Positions 1 through 11,098 of a DNA stretch of 33,569 nt are shown here, one piece after another. The stretch comes from Dicyema japonicum (lineage: Eukaryota > Dicyemida > Rhombozoa > Dicyemidae). Within the stretch, counting starts at the first letter, position 1, and every line of letters begins with the position of its first letter. Where the stretch lies: NCBI GenBank assembly GCA_011109175.1, contig RDEW01000017.1, positions 1,166,539 to 1,200,107 of the forward strand. The letters run 5' to 3'. The position numbers and the translations under genes were made by a program. The notes beneath the pieces are model-generated. The model was not told the origin of the DNA and ran no database searches. It worked only from the letters and a program-made list of their open reading frames with translations.

Positions 1-905
1 ATGTCCATACCTTGAAGTTTTTAAAACCCTTCCAAAACAGAGGGAGAAATCAAATGATTCTATTTTGTGCCAGCCTGGCATGGGATCCAAGTAATAACAT
101 GACGCCAATAGAATTGGAGGAGAAGGAAAAGACAAAACAACAAAAAACATGTAATTTCGTTTGACCATTTTCCGTCTTCTATCTCCAGATCAACTGTGCC
201 ATATGGAGAGGTATCCTGCAGACTCTTCACCCGATCTCTGACGATTACGATGGGAGTCGAAGATTAATTTTATCAACAACTGTCATGAGTTCAAAGAGGT
301 TATATATACTGCTCGCTTTCTTGACTCTAAAATATTTTAATTAATATTTATTACTTTAACAAATCACGAAAAGCAGAGGAGTCTAAAACAGAGATAGGCC
401 CAAGCATTTGCAGGACTTGCGGCATGAGGCCAACTAACTCCCTCTATAACATTCCTTGCTAATAAAGATGTTAAAGTTAAGTTATTATAGGAGTTGAGTT
501 TTCCTGTTCAATTTTAGCATTCAGAGTTTCAAGCAATCCGACTCATTTCAATCAGTCGTATACACGAGAATGTCTAAGAATTATTAGCAACAATAGAGTA
601 TACGGAGTGTGTCTTGAGTATTTAAGTCTTCTTCAATTCTATCTTGACGACACAGGTATAAATGTATGCATTTAACCATCTTATCTTTCCAGGTAGTCGC
701 CGTTTAACATATAGTCACACTTTTCCGTAAAGTTTCAAACAACCCAATTAAAGCATGTTCATTTACGGCCGAGTCCAATCTTGTATTTCCCACGGTGTCG
801 ATCATTTTTTTACACCATCATATTTTGATTTCACTTGGTTTTCAAAAAATGTTCCATTTTTATCCTCTAACAAACAAAGGAATGAGTTCCATCTATTTCT
901 TAAGT
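1..905. other. AT-rich sequence without recognisable gene
   Basis: No open frame of useful length, no transposase or reverse transcriptase motif and no tandem array was seen here. It is AT-rich single-copy-looking DNA that leads into the duplicated block starting at 906. Confidence 0.6.
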
Positions 906-1221
906 AACTAGCTTCAGATCCCAAGGATAAGCACATTATTAGATGATTTTTGACGTTTCCTTAAATTCCGGCAACTTCAAAAAAATTAAAAAAAGTCGGA
1001 GTCACCCTGCAGTATCCCGTTTTACATCATGATTTTTTTTCTTGTCAACTAAAGTTTCCATTTAACTAGCTTCAGATCCCAAGGATAAGCACATTATTAA
1101 ATGATTTTTGACGTTTCCTTAAATTCCGGCAACTTCAAAGAAATTAAAAAAAGTCGGAGTCACCCTGCAGTATCCCTTTTTACATCATGATTTTTTTTCT
1201 TGTCAACTAAAGTTTCCATTT
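906..1221. repeat. Direct tandem duplication, 2 x 158 bp
   Basis: The segment beginning AACTAGCTTCAGATCC at 906 is repeated head-to-tail at 1064, with the period exactly 158 bp. The copies differ at only a few bases (for example TTATTAGATG versus TTATTAAATG). No N lies between them. Either a recent tandem duplication or two haplotypes joined in the assembly would give this picture; the sequence alone does not decide. Confidence 0.9.
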
Positions 1222-1774
1222 CGTGACCAAATATTTAATCCACAAAGCTAGAATCATGAAAGGGAGTGCAAGCTTATCGAGCAATAAGGAATGATTAGTG
1301 ATTCAAAAAAAAGTAAACTCTCTAAAGTGTGCCACTCTTAAATTTGTCAATTCTGAAATTTGCCATTTTTATTGATTTTTTCTATTTTTCAATGATATTT
1401 GCCAATTCTGAAATTTGCTAACATTTAAAAAAAATTATTTTTGAATTAAGATACCAGTAAAGAGTACAAGCCATATAGAATGATTTTAATAAAAGTCCCC
1501 ATTTTTACTTTTCATCTTATTTATTCCGGCTTTAAAGCATAAAATATAGGGTTTCCAGAGCATTAACGTAACTTTTTCAATCAATAGCGTAACTATTTTT
1601 AAGGATAAAAAACAAAAAAATTATTTACTGAACCACCGAAGCACTTTACTGAAAAACTCAGAACAATCATTTTAGTTAATACTTTCCATGTTCAGCCCAT
1701 TGCTCTTGAGACAAGTGGAGTCTTCGGGTCTAGACGGTCACTTTTCTTAGATCGCTTGGGTCTGTGATCTCTAA
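1222..1774. other. AT-rich stretch, no gene seen
   Basis: No coding signal was recognised. A short direct repeat, CAATTCTGAAATTTGC, occurs at 1348-1363 and 1403-1418, 55 bp apart. The rest is A/T-rich with many homopolymer runs. Confidence 0.5.
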
Positions 1775-1893
1775 AGTCAGCAACAAATGTTGTTCCAAAG
1801 GATTTCTCTGGCAGATGTCAGGACGAACAGCCAATCCATTATTACAGCTGGATTAATTTGATTATCTTGCTTTCGTAATATTTTTTTTGGCTT
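1775..1893. repeat. Dispersed repeat, copy 1 (shared with 32098-32222)
   Basis: The core TTCCAAAGGATTTCTCTGGC followed by AGATGTCAGG and ACGAACAGCCA, then a TGGATTA...TTTCGTAATA end, is found again in the same orientation at 32098-32222 with moderate divergence. The two copies are about 30 kb apart, so this is a dispersed element and not a local duplication. I do not recognise the family, and no terminal inverted repeat is obvious. Confidence 0.75.
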
Positions 1894-2250
1894 TTAATTT
1901 TTTTTTAATTAGTCAATAATTTTTTTCATTTTCATCCACTCCTCTGGAAATATAATTTTTCCATGTGCTGAATACATTCTTAATTGTATTGAGAAATGGT
2001 GAGTAAATATAAACAAGTAGGTTTTCTGTTTCTATAAATTCTTTAATACCCATATAATGATGAATTCGGGCATTACCAAAAATCTAAATTACCATAAAAT
2101 TCAGAACTAAGATTTTTTAAGGACTCCAGAAAATCTTAAAATCCTCTCCGTTAACAGGTCTTTAGTTTTAGATGGTAAGTTAAGTATACCATATTTAGTC
2201 ATTGATGCAAAATGACTGAAATTTCTGTTTCTGATGTTCCCTTCAAGAAT
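1894..2250. other. AT-rich stretch, no gene seen
   Basis: This is low-complexity, T-rich sequence between two repeats, with no open frame or motif that I can support. Confidence 0.5.
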
Positions 2251-2516
2251 GTAGGCATAGATCCTGAAACATCTCTTAAACGTCCAGGCCTTAATTATTA
2301 TTCAAATTCATCAATAAATACGAATATGTTGTTTCGACTCTGTGGTTAGTTTGGTCCTACTGTCACCCCTGCAAGAAGTTGATGTAGGCATAGATCCTGA
2401 AACATCTCTTAAACGTCCAGGCCTTAATGATTATTCAAATTCATCAATAAATACGAATATGTTGTTTCGACTCTGTGGTTAGTTTGGTCCTACTGTCACC
2501 CCCGCAAGAAGTTGCT
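2251..2516. repeat. Direct tandem duplication, 2 x 133 bp
   Basis: The block starting GTAGGCATAGATCCTGAAAC at 2251 recurs at 2384 with a period of 133 bp and only a few differences (for example CACCCCTGC versus CACCCCCGC). The copies abut without an N. Confidence 0.9.
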
Positions 2517-2748
2517 GTGAATACACCCTGTTTTGTAAATTTTAAAACAATTGTTTTTGAAATTTTCTACATACGTGAAATGGTTGCATTGTCACAACCG
2601 TAATTGACTTTATTATAATTAGCATTTTCACGAGAGCCATAATATTTATAGCTCCTAATGTGCAGCAAAAATATAAGAGAAAGATTTAGCTTGTTCCAGG
2701 CTTTTCCTGACTTTATTGACATTAAAAATTCAAAATTTTGACCTTCAA

Positions 2749-3240
2749 ACAAGTTTTGTAAACTTTACTGTTCAACTTATGCACGGAAAATCATATTCGA
2801 CTAAGCTCTAGTGATGTAGTGACCTTATTGATTCTAGAGTCGGTAGATGTAATTTGAAAATATATTTTTACAGTGAAACACTATTAAAAATAGACACGTT
2901 AGTAATTTATTCAAATACTATNACAAGTTTTGTAAACTTTACTGTTCAGCTTATGCACGGAAAATCATATTCGACTAAGCTGTAGTGATGTAGTGACCTT
3001 ATTGATCCTAGAGTCGGTGGATGTAATTTGAAAATCATATATTTTTACAGTGGCATCTGTGAAATTCTAATAAAAATGATAAACCTCTAGTTTGAAATGT
3101 TTATTAGACGAAAATTCAATAAAAAGTTGTTGATATAAAATTCTCCAAGATATTTTTTAATGAGTTTTAACTTTTTCAATAACTTTCTTGATTGAACGAA
3201 GCATAAGACACGTTAGTAATTTATTCGAAAACTATAAAAA
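2749..3240. repeat. Near-identical direct repeat flanking a single N (2922)
   Basis: Sequence 2749-2876 (ACAAGTTTTGTAAACTTTAC onward) is repeated from 2923, immediately after the N. The stretch just before the N, GACACGTTAGTAATTTATTC, is repeated near 3207-3226 after the second copy. The order is therefore A-B-N-A'-x-B', as expected if two contig ends or alleles cover the same locus but were not merged. The second version has about 150 bp of extra sequence between A' and B'. The N is most simply an assembly join. Confidence 0.85.
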
Positions 3241-4289
3241 ATTAAAAAATACAAATCAATAAATAATTTATTTTTATAAATTTTAAACAATTTTAAATAA
3301 CTTGAATTTTTGACTAATACAAAAATTGCCCTATCTATTATTGTGACGTTATTTTAGCCTTAATGTCATTTACTCTACAGAATTTTTGTTTTTCGATAAA
3401 ATCTTTGAAGACTTTGTGGATGGACAACATCACTTCAAATTTCAATCGGTTCTTTGTGTTAGCTGCCGACTAGGCACCGGGCTTCTCTTGTGAGGAATGA
3501 ATTTTTAACTCCATAATAACTTTTTAACGACTATTAACTACGAGTAGCCAAACTTAGTCACATACCAACCTCTGATAGGTCTTTATTCAAGATAGTCGGA
3601 AGTTTCGTTCTTTCCCTTCAGCGGAATCCGCCTCTTGTGTGCGCGAACTATCCTTAAATAAATATTTAAATAAACAAATTTAATAATTATGTAAATTTAT
3701 TTTACATTATATTTAAAATTTATAATCTTATAAATGTCTTCTACTGGCAAAATTATATACATTATGTAATTTACTATTCATTCCTACTTCCTTGATTTAC
3801 AGATGCTCTAAGAATTAGATTGGAGATATTTCGATTGATGCTCCGACATAAGGGATATTCAATCTGTTGTGTGAAAAGACGCTGGAAAGAAAATTGACTG
3901 ATCATAAACATGTTTGAAAGCAAGGTAGTAAGAGTTCATGTCTAGATTCTGGTGGGGTCTACACGACGATTGATCTTAATGACAAACTCAGGACCGCTAT
4001 GAAGACCAATTGGATGAGTCATTGTATTTTGTGGTCGTAATAGGTTTTCAGCCAGGTAATTTTGCCAAGAGTATAGAGGAGATAAGGGAGCTGTTGCTTC
4101 TGTTGTCTCATGTGTTAAGGATACATTTAGTGATTTTGTTAGTTTTAGATTCAGGCTTTGACAAAAATGAGTTATCATCACTTTGACAGACCTTCTAACA
4201 AACGAATGTTGGAAGTAGGGAGGGTCGTCGGTGCTGGTTTCAAAACCATTGACGCTACTTACGTTTTTGCAAGTCGAAAGAGTTTAAAT
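3241..4289. other. AT-rich stretch, no supported gene
   Basis: About 1 kb holds very AT-rich runs (3240-3310, 3650-3740) and a somewhat more balanced part. A 79-codon open frame on the minus strand (3942-4181) has no recognisable motif and is probably chance. Nothing else was identified. Confidence 0.5.
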
Positions 4290-4960
4290 GCCAAGATACA
4301 CAATACAAGGCCATATTACAAGACGATCTGAAGATACACATTACAAGGGCCATACTACAATACGAAGGAACCTATTCACTCCGAGTGAATCTTCTCAAGA
4401 CAAATAAACATATCACAAACGAAGGAACCCATTACATGGTGGAGAAGCATATCACAAGTCGGAAGGATATGTTCACAATTACGAAGGAACCCATTATACT
4501 GTGGAGAAGCATATCACAAGTTGGAAGGATTATTCACAATTACGATGAAAGCGCAGTAGACGAAAGGTCAAAATCTCTGGATATTCTCCTAGTTGGACCT
4601 GGTACCCACAACAATTGAATCCCTACATTCGAATCCGGGTCTACACGGAACTTTGTCATCGTGCGGACTTTGATCCCTACAGGACCTGGGACTATCGTAG
4701 ATGCACATACTAGAGTTGGGACCTACCGGGGGTACCCATACCAAATGTTCCCTACATTCGAATTGGGTTCTACGCAAGACTTTGTTAACCACATTATTGG
4801 TCCCTAGAGGGGGCTTGGGACCACTGTGGAAAAAAATATACTGGGAAGGGACTTACTATGGGAGAACTAACTGGAGATGGGCTTACTAGCTTTGTACCTA
4901 CTACGCTCTGGAGATAAGGTCAGGATTCATGGGATCCAACACTAGGACGAAATTCAATTA
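4290..4960 (+). repeat. Degenerate internally repeated element
   Basis: The tract is made of diverged copies of short modules. A 62-bp unit beginning GGAGAAGCATATCACAAGT occurs at 4441 and 4503, with a partial copy before 4441. A second module, carrying GGACCTGGTACCCACA and CCCTACATTCGAATCCGGGT, occurs at about 4589-4645 and again, diverged, at about 4713-4773. Phrases such as GAAGGAACCCATTA and ACCTACTGTGG recur throughout. A related tract lies at 24060-24350. Open frames across it are by-products of the repetition. Family unknown; ATTCGAATCC resembles a tRNA B box, but I could not pair it with a convincing A box. Confidence 0.7.
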
Positions 4961-6723
4961 ACGATAGAAGATAACTAAATGGAGTGTGAATACATCGGAA
5001 GTGTCCAGTCCGCATAGGCGGACACGTATAAATATCCATAAAATAACTCCTTACTTTGGAATGAATTTGGTTTTCGGTTTTTTCGGTAAGGAAACTCATC
5101 CGTGTGGGAAAATGCTTATATTATAATTTATGATGTAATTTGAGAATTCCTATATTGATTCCTTTACTGGAAGTGAAATTCAAAGTTTTATAGGATTCAG
5201 ATATATTTCATAATATAAACATGATTAAACATTCATAATATAAACATGAAGCTGGAATATAATATTTAATCGTCGTTTGATCGGGAAAATTGAATCCCTT
5301 CAAGGAGTGATCCAGCGAATTAAGAGTTAAAATGATAACAAATCCTTTAAAGTGAAAAACAAAGAATAATGGAAAGAATGTTATTAGATGATTTAATATC
5401 GATAATATACCTACAAGCTTGATCGTCGTGTTAACTCTCAAGGAACCTCGACTCTTTTAAAGAGGGTTTTGACTGTCAAAAGATAAACGTAGGTCGAGGG
5501 TAGGTTGATAATCTTCCCATTGATTCAATTTATGCTCAGCTTTAAAACCAAGATAAATCTCTTCTAGTTGTACGGCCGTGGTCGGAAAGTATCAGCAAGA
5601 AATGAGGTTGTTTCCCTGTGATACTTAGTGCTCTTCTGTGAGCATCGAGATCACTGATAGGAATCCTATGATATTCTAAAAAAACGGGAAAACAGGGAAT
5701 CTTAACAGTCCCAATGTGATTTTAAAAGAAAGAGGCGACTTTAGTCATCTTTTATTCTCATTAAATTACCCGCTCCGTGTTGCCACAAACTAAAACATGT
5801 GAAAACTACTTGATCTATTTATATCTGCAAAGCGTTCAATTTATCCAATTAAATATTCTCGTGTATAAGATTTTCAAATTGGAGTCTCTAGAAATTTTAA
5901 ACTCGGCTGGCTCACTTCCGTTGCGATTGGTTGACTCGTTTACTTTGGATATCACGGATTCTTTCTAATTACGTTCTAGGAATCACCACTATCCCCTATT
6001 TTTTTTAACTTAATCTTAACCAGCCTTTCATAGTGGGAATGAAAACGAACTATACGGTTCGATCATGAGGAAATTTAACATTTGGTTAACTATACGTTTG
6101 TTAAGTACCACCGACTATCTATTAACCCAAAAAAATCAGTCGCCTATCTATTCACGGCCGGACAAGAGACTGAGAAAGCAAATAATCTCATGAAAACGAT
6201 ATCAATACCCCTTTAACAAATTCCAAAAAATCACTATTATGTACATGTGCTTCTCATGACACGTGAAGATCTACTGAAAATCTCTCAAGGCTATGTAAGA
6301 CAACCCCTTATTCTAACAACGTAATACAACCACTAAATCGAGCCATATATTTAGCTTACATGCGTCTTGTAAGCAAAACATGGCTGTCCAGAGAAGGGCG
6401 AACAGAGTGAACGTAGATATAAACATAATGAAAAGATTGTCACTGATATTAAAAGAAGGAAGTATCATAAGATTCGGGATCGGTTAGATTCCAGTCGATC
6501 TTCGTTGAGACGTCTGGCGATCTTTACTTCATCCCAGCAAAGTTTATCATGTTAATTAGGAGGCTTGTAGGACTATGGAATGGAGAGTAAGAATGACACG
6601 ATGGCTCTCGCGATCATGAAGCGTAACTTCCATGTTAATTACCTGCTGACCATGTCTTAAAAATTGAAAAATATTAACTGATCCACCCAAATATTTTCAA
6701 TTTTATTAATCTCCAATATAACG
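4961..6723. other. Long stretch without supported gene
   Basis: No element family is recognised. Small features are a short palindrome (GTCCGC-ATAG-GCGGAC, 5008-5023) followed by TATAAATA at 5027-5034, and an uninterrupted plus-strand frame of about 60 codons around 6380-6560 that is rich in Arg, Lys and Ser but has no known motif. Open frames at 5208-5441 (-) and 5777-5968 (+) look accidental. Confidence 0.45.
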
Positions 6724-6800
6724 ATTTATTTATTTAAATCCAAGAATCACCGACAAAACAAAAAAGAGTAAAGGCCGTCAGGTGATCCCGGCCCCATTAA
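6724..6800 (-). mobile_element. F1 LINE, 3'-terminal fragment
   Basis: Read on the minus strand, this carries the end of the F1 family: GCCGGGATCACCT, then GGTGATTCTTGG, then a TTTAAATAAATAAAT tail. The near-complete F1 copy ends the same way (GCCGGATCACCT, GGTGTTCTTGG, GGTTAAATAAATAAA, 16838-16910). Only the last few codons and the 3' UTR are left, as expected for a strongly 5'-truncated LINE insertion. The match is short and has small gaps. Confidence 0.65.
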
Positions 6801-7366
6801 CGATGAATAAATTAACATTGAACAATAAATTAAACGATAGAATCATACATTAATTAATCATACCTTGGCCATGGAAGGAAAATTGTTACTGACTTTTACA
6901 AGGACAAATGGTGACGCTAAAAGGCATCTAATGTATCTAGAAGGAAAACCGTTCACTCCACTCCACCGGGAAACAATTTTTTCCTCCAAGGCTAGAGACA
7001 CATTGAAAAGCAATCACGTCCACGAACTCAATAGTTTATACGAAAGAAACAAATCAGTCACCAGTGACCAAGAAACAGTGAACGATGGCGGGAACGATTG
7101 CAATTCCAAGTCATTCGCGAAATTTACGCGGATTATCGGATGTGTAAATCACTTTGTAATGGTACTGCTGATATTTCGAGCATAAAACAAGTCCTTTCAA
7201 ACACATGAGACAATTTTATATATTTATCTTCAAAGATACGCGTAGATAATATAATGATTAGACACAGGTCACACATTTCTAACAATCTTCCTTAAAAGCA
7301 ATCCCTTCAAAATTAGAACATATAAACTGATTTGATTCCATATTCCAGCTTGATTCGTCACAGACC
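6801..7366. other. Unassigned stretch with a 106-codon open frame
   Basis: A plus-strand open frame with an ATG at 6865 runs to 7185 (106 codons). Its product is hydrophilic apart from the last 15 residues and shows no motif I recognise. No TATA box, splice pattern or neighbour supports it as a gene, so I leave it as an unassigned open frame. The rest holds nothing identifiable. Confidence 0.35.
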
Positions 7367-7378
7367 CCTTTGCCATTA
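7367..7378. repeat. Target-site duplication of the RTE insertion, left copy
   Basis: CCTTTGCCATTA at 7367-7378 is identical to 7837-7848. The two copies exactly bracket the RTE fragment, one touching its 3' end and the other its 5' truncation point. Confidence 0.8.
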
Positions 7379-7836
7379 TGTTATGTTGTCTAATTAAGTC
7401 GTGTCCGACCCTTGGAGATCTCATGAACGAGTTTCTTCCACTCTCCCCGATCCGTTGCAATTTGGAGTAGCCTTGATATAGGCATTCCCATGACGTCTTC
7501 CACCGTGGATAGCCACCGAGTCCTTGGTCGGCCAGGTCTTCTCTTCCCAGTAATATTGCTCAGCATAATGGTTATTTAGTGAATCAGAGAGGACAACATG
7601 CCCAAAGAACGCCAATCTGTGTTTTACGATTCTTCCCTCTAGCGAAATGTCAGTCTCTACCCGTTTGAGTAAATCGATGTTTGTTATTTTGGAAGTCCAA
7701 GAGATTCTTAGTAACCTCCTCCAGCACAACAGTTCGAAAGCATCAATTTTTCGTCTATCGCCTTCTTCAATATCCATGATTCTACGCCGTATAAAAAAAC
7801 CGGGAACACGATTGCATTAACTAGTCTGCATTTGGT
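7379..7836 (-). mobile_element. RTE-like LINE, 5'-truncated insertion with C-terminal coding region
   Basis: This encodes the C-terminal part of an RTE-clade endonuclease/reverse transcriptase polyprotein, downstream of the catalytic RT motifs. On the minus strand it starts within the conserved TKxRLVxAxVFPVxLYGxESW segment. It continues through KIDAFELLCWRRLLRISWTS, then GKRRPGRPRTRWLSTVEDVM, then MGMPISRLLQIATDRGEWKK, and ends at KGRTRLN with a TAG at 7390-7392. This order and these phrases are characteristic of RTE elements. Two single-base frameshifts break the frame, one just before the KIDAFELL segment and one near 7575; otherwise the codons are well preserved, so the insertion is fairly young. 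The 3' UTR is only about 11 nt (ACAACATAACA), like the ACA-rich tails of this group. A 12-bp target-site duplication flanks it. Confidence 0.92.
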
Positions 7837-7848
7837 CCTTTGCCATTA
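7837..7848. repeat. Target-site duplication of the RTE insertion, right copy
   Basis: CCTTTGCCATTA, identical to 7367-7378, begins at the first base beyond the 5' truncation point of the RTE fragment. Confidence 0.8.
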
Positions 7849-8659
7849 CATTCTTTTAAAATATTGATAACCAAGTACCTCTATTTACTACCCTTCTTTG
7901 CACAAAATGAGAATCCTAAAGTTTTATAAACTAAGTCTCAATATCAGCAATGTGATACTCGTTAAATCATCACAAACATATCTGGGAACACTTTCTACTA
8001 TAAATCTGATGAAGGGGAGAAGAATAAAAATCCAATAGACGTGCTTAGTGTCCACAATGTCTATGGGAATCTAGTTTCAGAATAACTAATACCGTCATGT
8101 CGAGTGATCCTTCACCAAATTGTACTTTTTTGGTTCAAACAACCCGTACATACAGTATCAGTCAGAAGAACAGTTTGTGCATAATTCCGTTCATTTGTGT
8201 ATTCCCAACCCACAATTCGGTGAAAGATATCAAGAAATTGTTTACTAATATGTCTCCCACCGACCATACGAGACGAATGCCTATTTTTATGAAATTATAA
8301 AACTTTAGCAATTCTGCGTGAATAATTCTCTGTAATAACAAAAAGGCAGATTATCTTATAAAACAGGCCTAATGAGTCCAGAGTGTCCCAACTAAATTTT
8401 ACACAACTAAATACTAGTAAATCGTCTCCGAACTAGAACGACTGGGTACATAATTTATGTTTTATCCATGAAGGTTGATTTGATTTGTTTGCAGGGAGAG
8501 ATATCAGCAAATAGCCGATAAAACCCATGACGCTGTACAAATTGATTGGATTGTTACCCAGACACCTATTTTGGATTAAACGACAAATTACAACTCCAAA
8601 CGTTTGAAAATCAAATCAAAGAAGTAATTTGAGGTTCAAAGGCAGATGTGCACCTCAAA
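7849..8659. other. Unassigned stretch
   Basis: No known element was recognised. A 67-codon plus-strand open frame (8097-8300) has no motif. The sequence is AT-rich but not repetitive at the scale I could compare. Confidence 0.45.
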
Positions 8660-8947
8660 TCAACAAATACTCTCAATAAATTCGCTATTAGCAAAACACA
8701 CAAGTCTTTGTCGATAAAATTGAAATGAGAGTGAGTCAAGAGCAATTGTCTTATTTTCCAATGTTATAAACAAATGATTGCAAGTTGTCACTAAAATATA
8801 TTTTATGAATTCAATTGGAACTAGTTTTTCGCAAACCGCCCACTTGAGGGACAAAATCACAACTATAGTCAGAAATGACTCCAAGCCAGTTGAGACGGTC
8901 TTGGTTTTCTGAATGTTAATCCGTTCTAAGCAAGTAGAAATCGTCAT
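8660..8947 (-). pseudogene. Possible Gypsy-type RNase H fragment
   Basis: The 95-codon minus-strand frame contains SLKWAVCEKLVPIEFIKYIL followed by VTTCNHLFITLENKT. This resembles the RNase H domain of Ty3/Gypsy polyproteins, where an E-x-LALKWAVxEKFRxYLxG segment is followed by TDxxPL. The catalytic Asp of the TDH/TDN motif is not kept (TTCNH), and no reverse transcriptase was recognised upstream in the same frame. If correct, it is an old fragment. The Gypsy-like integrase scrap at 13265-13489 shows that Gypsy DNA may be present in the window. The match rests on one segment and could be chance. Confidence 0.28.
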
Positions 8948-9979
8948 ACATAATCACCTTTTCGTACTTCATTTCTTCACCATCATTTTGCTTACATTCT
9001 ACGTATGTGAGAAGGATCAGGATTAGTGTCATTTAAGTATCTCCAAAATTTGTTCTGACTGAAGTATGGGGGACTAACCTGTCTAAACAAATCTCAAAAA
9101 GTTCAATTCACAGATTAGGTAGGAATTTGGTCTTTTAGTTCAAATTAATAAAAACCGTGGAAAATTATAACTGTCGGCAAAATATAGAAGAAACAAATAC
9201 TAGATGGCTTGATGTCCTTTGATTACCAGAGTCAACCACATGTAGGTAAATTCGGGATGATATGGCGTAATTTTATAAGTCGAACTGGGCAACCATATCA
9301 CAAATTTGTAACCTTTTAGTCAATATTTACAAAACCAGTACTCAGACGCTAAAGGTAACCCATCTAATAATTCCTGACTTTATAGTTGAACTAAGAGTAC
9401 TTATGCATCATTACCTTAAAAGAAGATTTACTCATCAAGAACGGAAGGGATAACTTCCTGAACCTATTAGACGAGTCGGAATGTTTAGAAACAGCTATAC
9501 CAAGTTCACCTTGTCCATTTTTGACGAGAGTTGATATTGTTTAGTGCCATCGCTGTAATTTATGCAGTAAATGCTATCAGAATAGGTTTCTTGGCTGATA
9601 TGGCTGATAACTGCTTTTATAATGTTCACCCACCTTCGATTAAAAGCGAAGAAAAACCTTTTTGGCTTCCTTTGAAAAAAGGTAATCATGCATGAAAATA
9701 TGAGGACTCTGTCAAGAATCCCTCGTAAGGGATATAAGCTTATTGAATTTAAGTCATATACACAATATAAGGCTAAGGGACAACTCGCCTAAAAATACTT
9801 TAAGGACAACTAACCTATAGATTGAATGTTAAAATAATTTTTAAATAGGTCATTTTATTAATACTCATTTTTATACATTTAAAAAAGAAAAAATAAGAAT
9901 TATTTATATAATTATATTTATTACATGTAATTTCTACTCAAGTTGTCTCTCCTCGTAAGTGATGAGAGGAGTAGTTTTT
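8948..9979. other. Unassigned AT-rich stretch
   Basis: No gene is recognised. Small hairpins occur at CCCTCGTAAGGG (about 9721) and CTCCTC-(10 nt)-GAGGAG (about 9951-9972). A 64-codon minus-strand frame at 9495-9689 has no motif. Confidence 0.45.
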
Positions 9980-10313
9980 TAGATTCCCAGATTACTAATA
10001 GTATTGGCTGTCAGGGACTCAATGTTGCACTTTTTTTGTTTGTTCGTCCAGCACAAATTGATTCCCCAGGACACACTGATATAACTAACAGATAGTTCAA
10101 TGAATAATTTCAATGCCGGAAAAGGTGTCTCAATGCCACCAAAAATAGATTTGATTATCCCTAGCTTTCTTCGGCAAGCTTTCGGAGATGCATTCGAAAT
10201 GAGAGGAAAAAGATATTCCTTGTCGAAGGTGATCCTCAAGTTTTTCAGTTTCTTCGTTAATGGTATTTTAATGTGGTTGATAAATATTCTCGCGGTCATT
10301 TTCCAAGTGTATT
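9980..10313 (-). mobile_element. F1 LINE, fragment of the RT thumb/C-terminal region
   Basis: The minus-strand product contains FINHIKIPLTKKLKNLRITF, RKLGIIKSIFGGIETPFPAL, then a decayed WGINLCWTNKQK and SLTANTI. The near-complete F1 copy has the same order: FINQTKIPFTKKLKILGVAF, RKLGLIKSIFGCIRTPFPAL, INLSWTNKQK and SLSATTI (about 17170-17480). The homologous block ends near 10313 on the 5' side and near 9980 on the 3' side without a TAAA tail, so this is an internal fragment and not a simple 5' truncation. It keeps one long open frame but lacks the RT catalytic motifs. Confidence 0.88.
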
Positions 10314-11098
10314 TAGAAATTAATAATAGTTAAAAATTTCAAATTTAACCTTTCCGTTTAGCAGCAACCAGTCCCAGTCTATGGATAAACGAATCCTTTG
10401 AAGTCAGAGGCGGAAGTCCATCTACTACCAACAGTCCAAGGAAGACCATGTGGGTGGTAAACTCAAAGAGCGATCTTAATTGGGCGTAGATAATACTCTT
10501 CTCCAGCTTATTGAGCACTTATAATGAGGCCGAATTCTTTGCCTGCTGTTTCCGAGAGCCTTTGCCTGTAACTGAGATGACCCGACTGTTAGAGTGCACG
10601 TGAAATGGTAAAAAACAGTTCCTCGTTTATGCTCGAGTATTTTCACACTAGAAGGAGGTAAATTCTGTAGGCTAAGCAGGGTTAAAAGACTACCGTAATT
10701 ATTCTGAAAAGGGGAGATCGGAACTTGGAAAATACGACATGGGAGATCTTTAAAAAGACTACGGAGTTTTAAAGCAGCGCCTTTCCGGCATCTTTCCTGT
10801 TTCTACCAATCTCAGTGGCCTCGTAGATGTTTGCCGTGATTATGCACTCATAGAAGTTGTTATCTGAGTTGATGCACCTTTCTTTGAACATTGGAAAAGG
10901 AATTTTGTTCTTACTACAGAAATATGAATCCAGGATATGTCATCTTCATTCATTTTTAATATTGAATATTACACAACCAAACAATCCCAAACACATATAT
11001 TTAAATAATTGTTTTACTCTATAATATATTAATATATTTATACATTAATTATTAAAAATTGACTTAAAAAAGACTAGACTAATTAACTTAGAATTTTA
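10314..11098. other. Unassigned stretch between F1 fragments
   Basis: The part from 10370 to 10900 is less AT-rich and may be old coding sequence. On the minus strand around 10788-10870 a frame reads CIITANIYEATEIGRNRKDA, but I cannot assign it. The last 150 bases are AT-rich and run up to the F1 5' end at 11099. Confidence 0.4.

Noticed and set aside
4589-4645. CCCTACATTCGAATCCGGGT as the B box of a tRNA or tRNA-derived SINE.
   Set aside because: No cloverleaf could be folded by eye and no matching A box lies at the right distance. Kept only as a remark on the repeat.
6865-7185. 106-codon open frame as a host gene.
   Set aside because: No recognisable domain, promoter or splice sites, and AT-rich DNA of this length yields such frames by chance.
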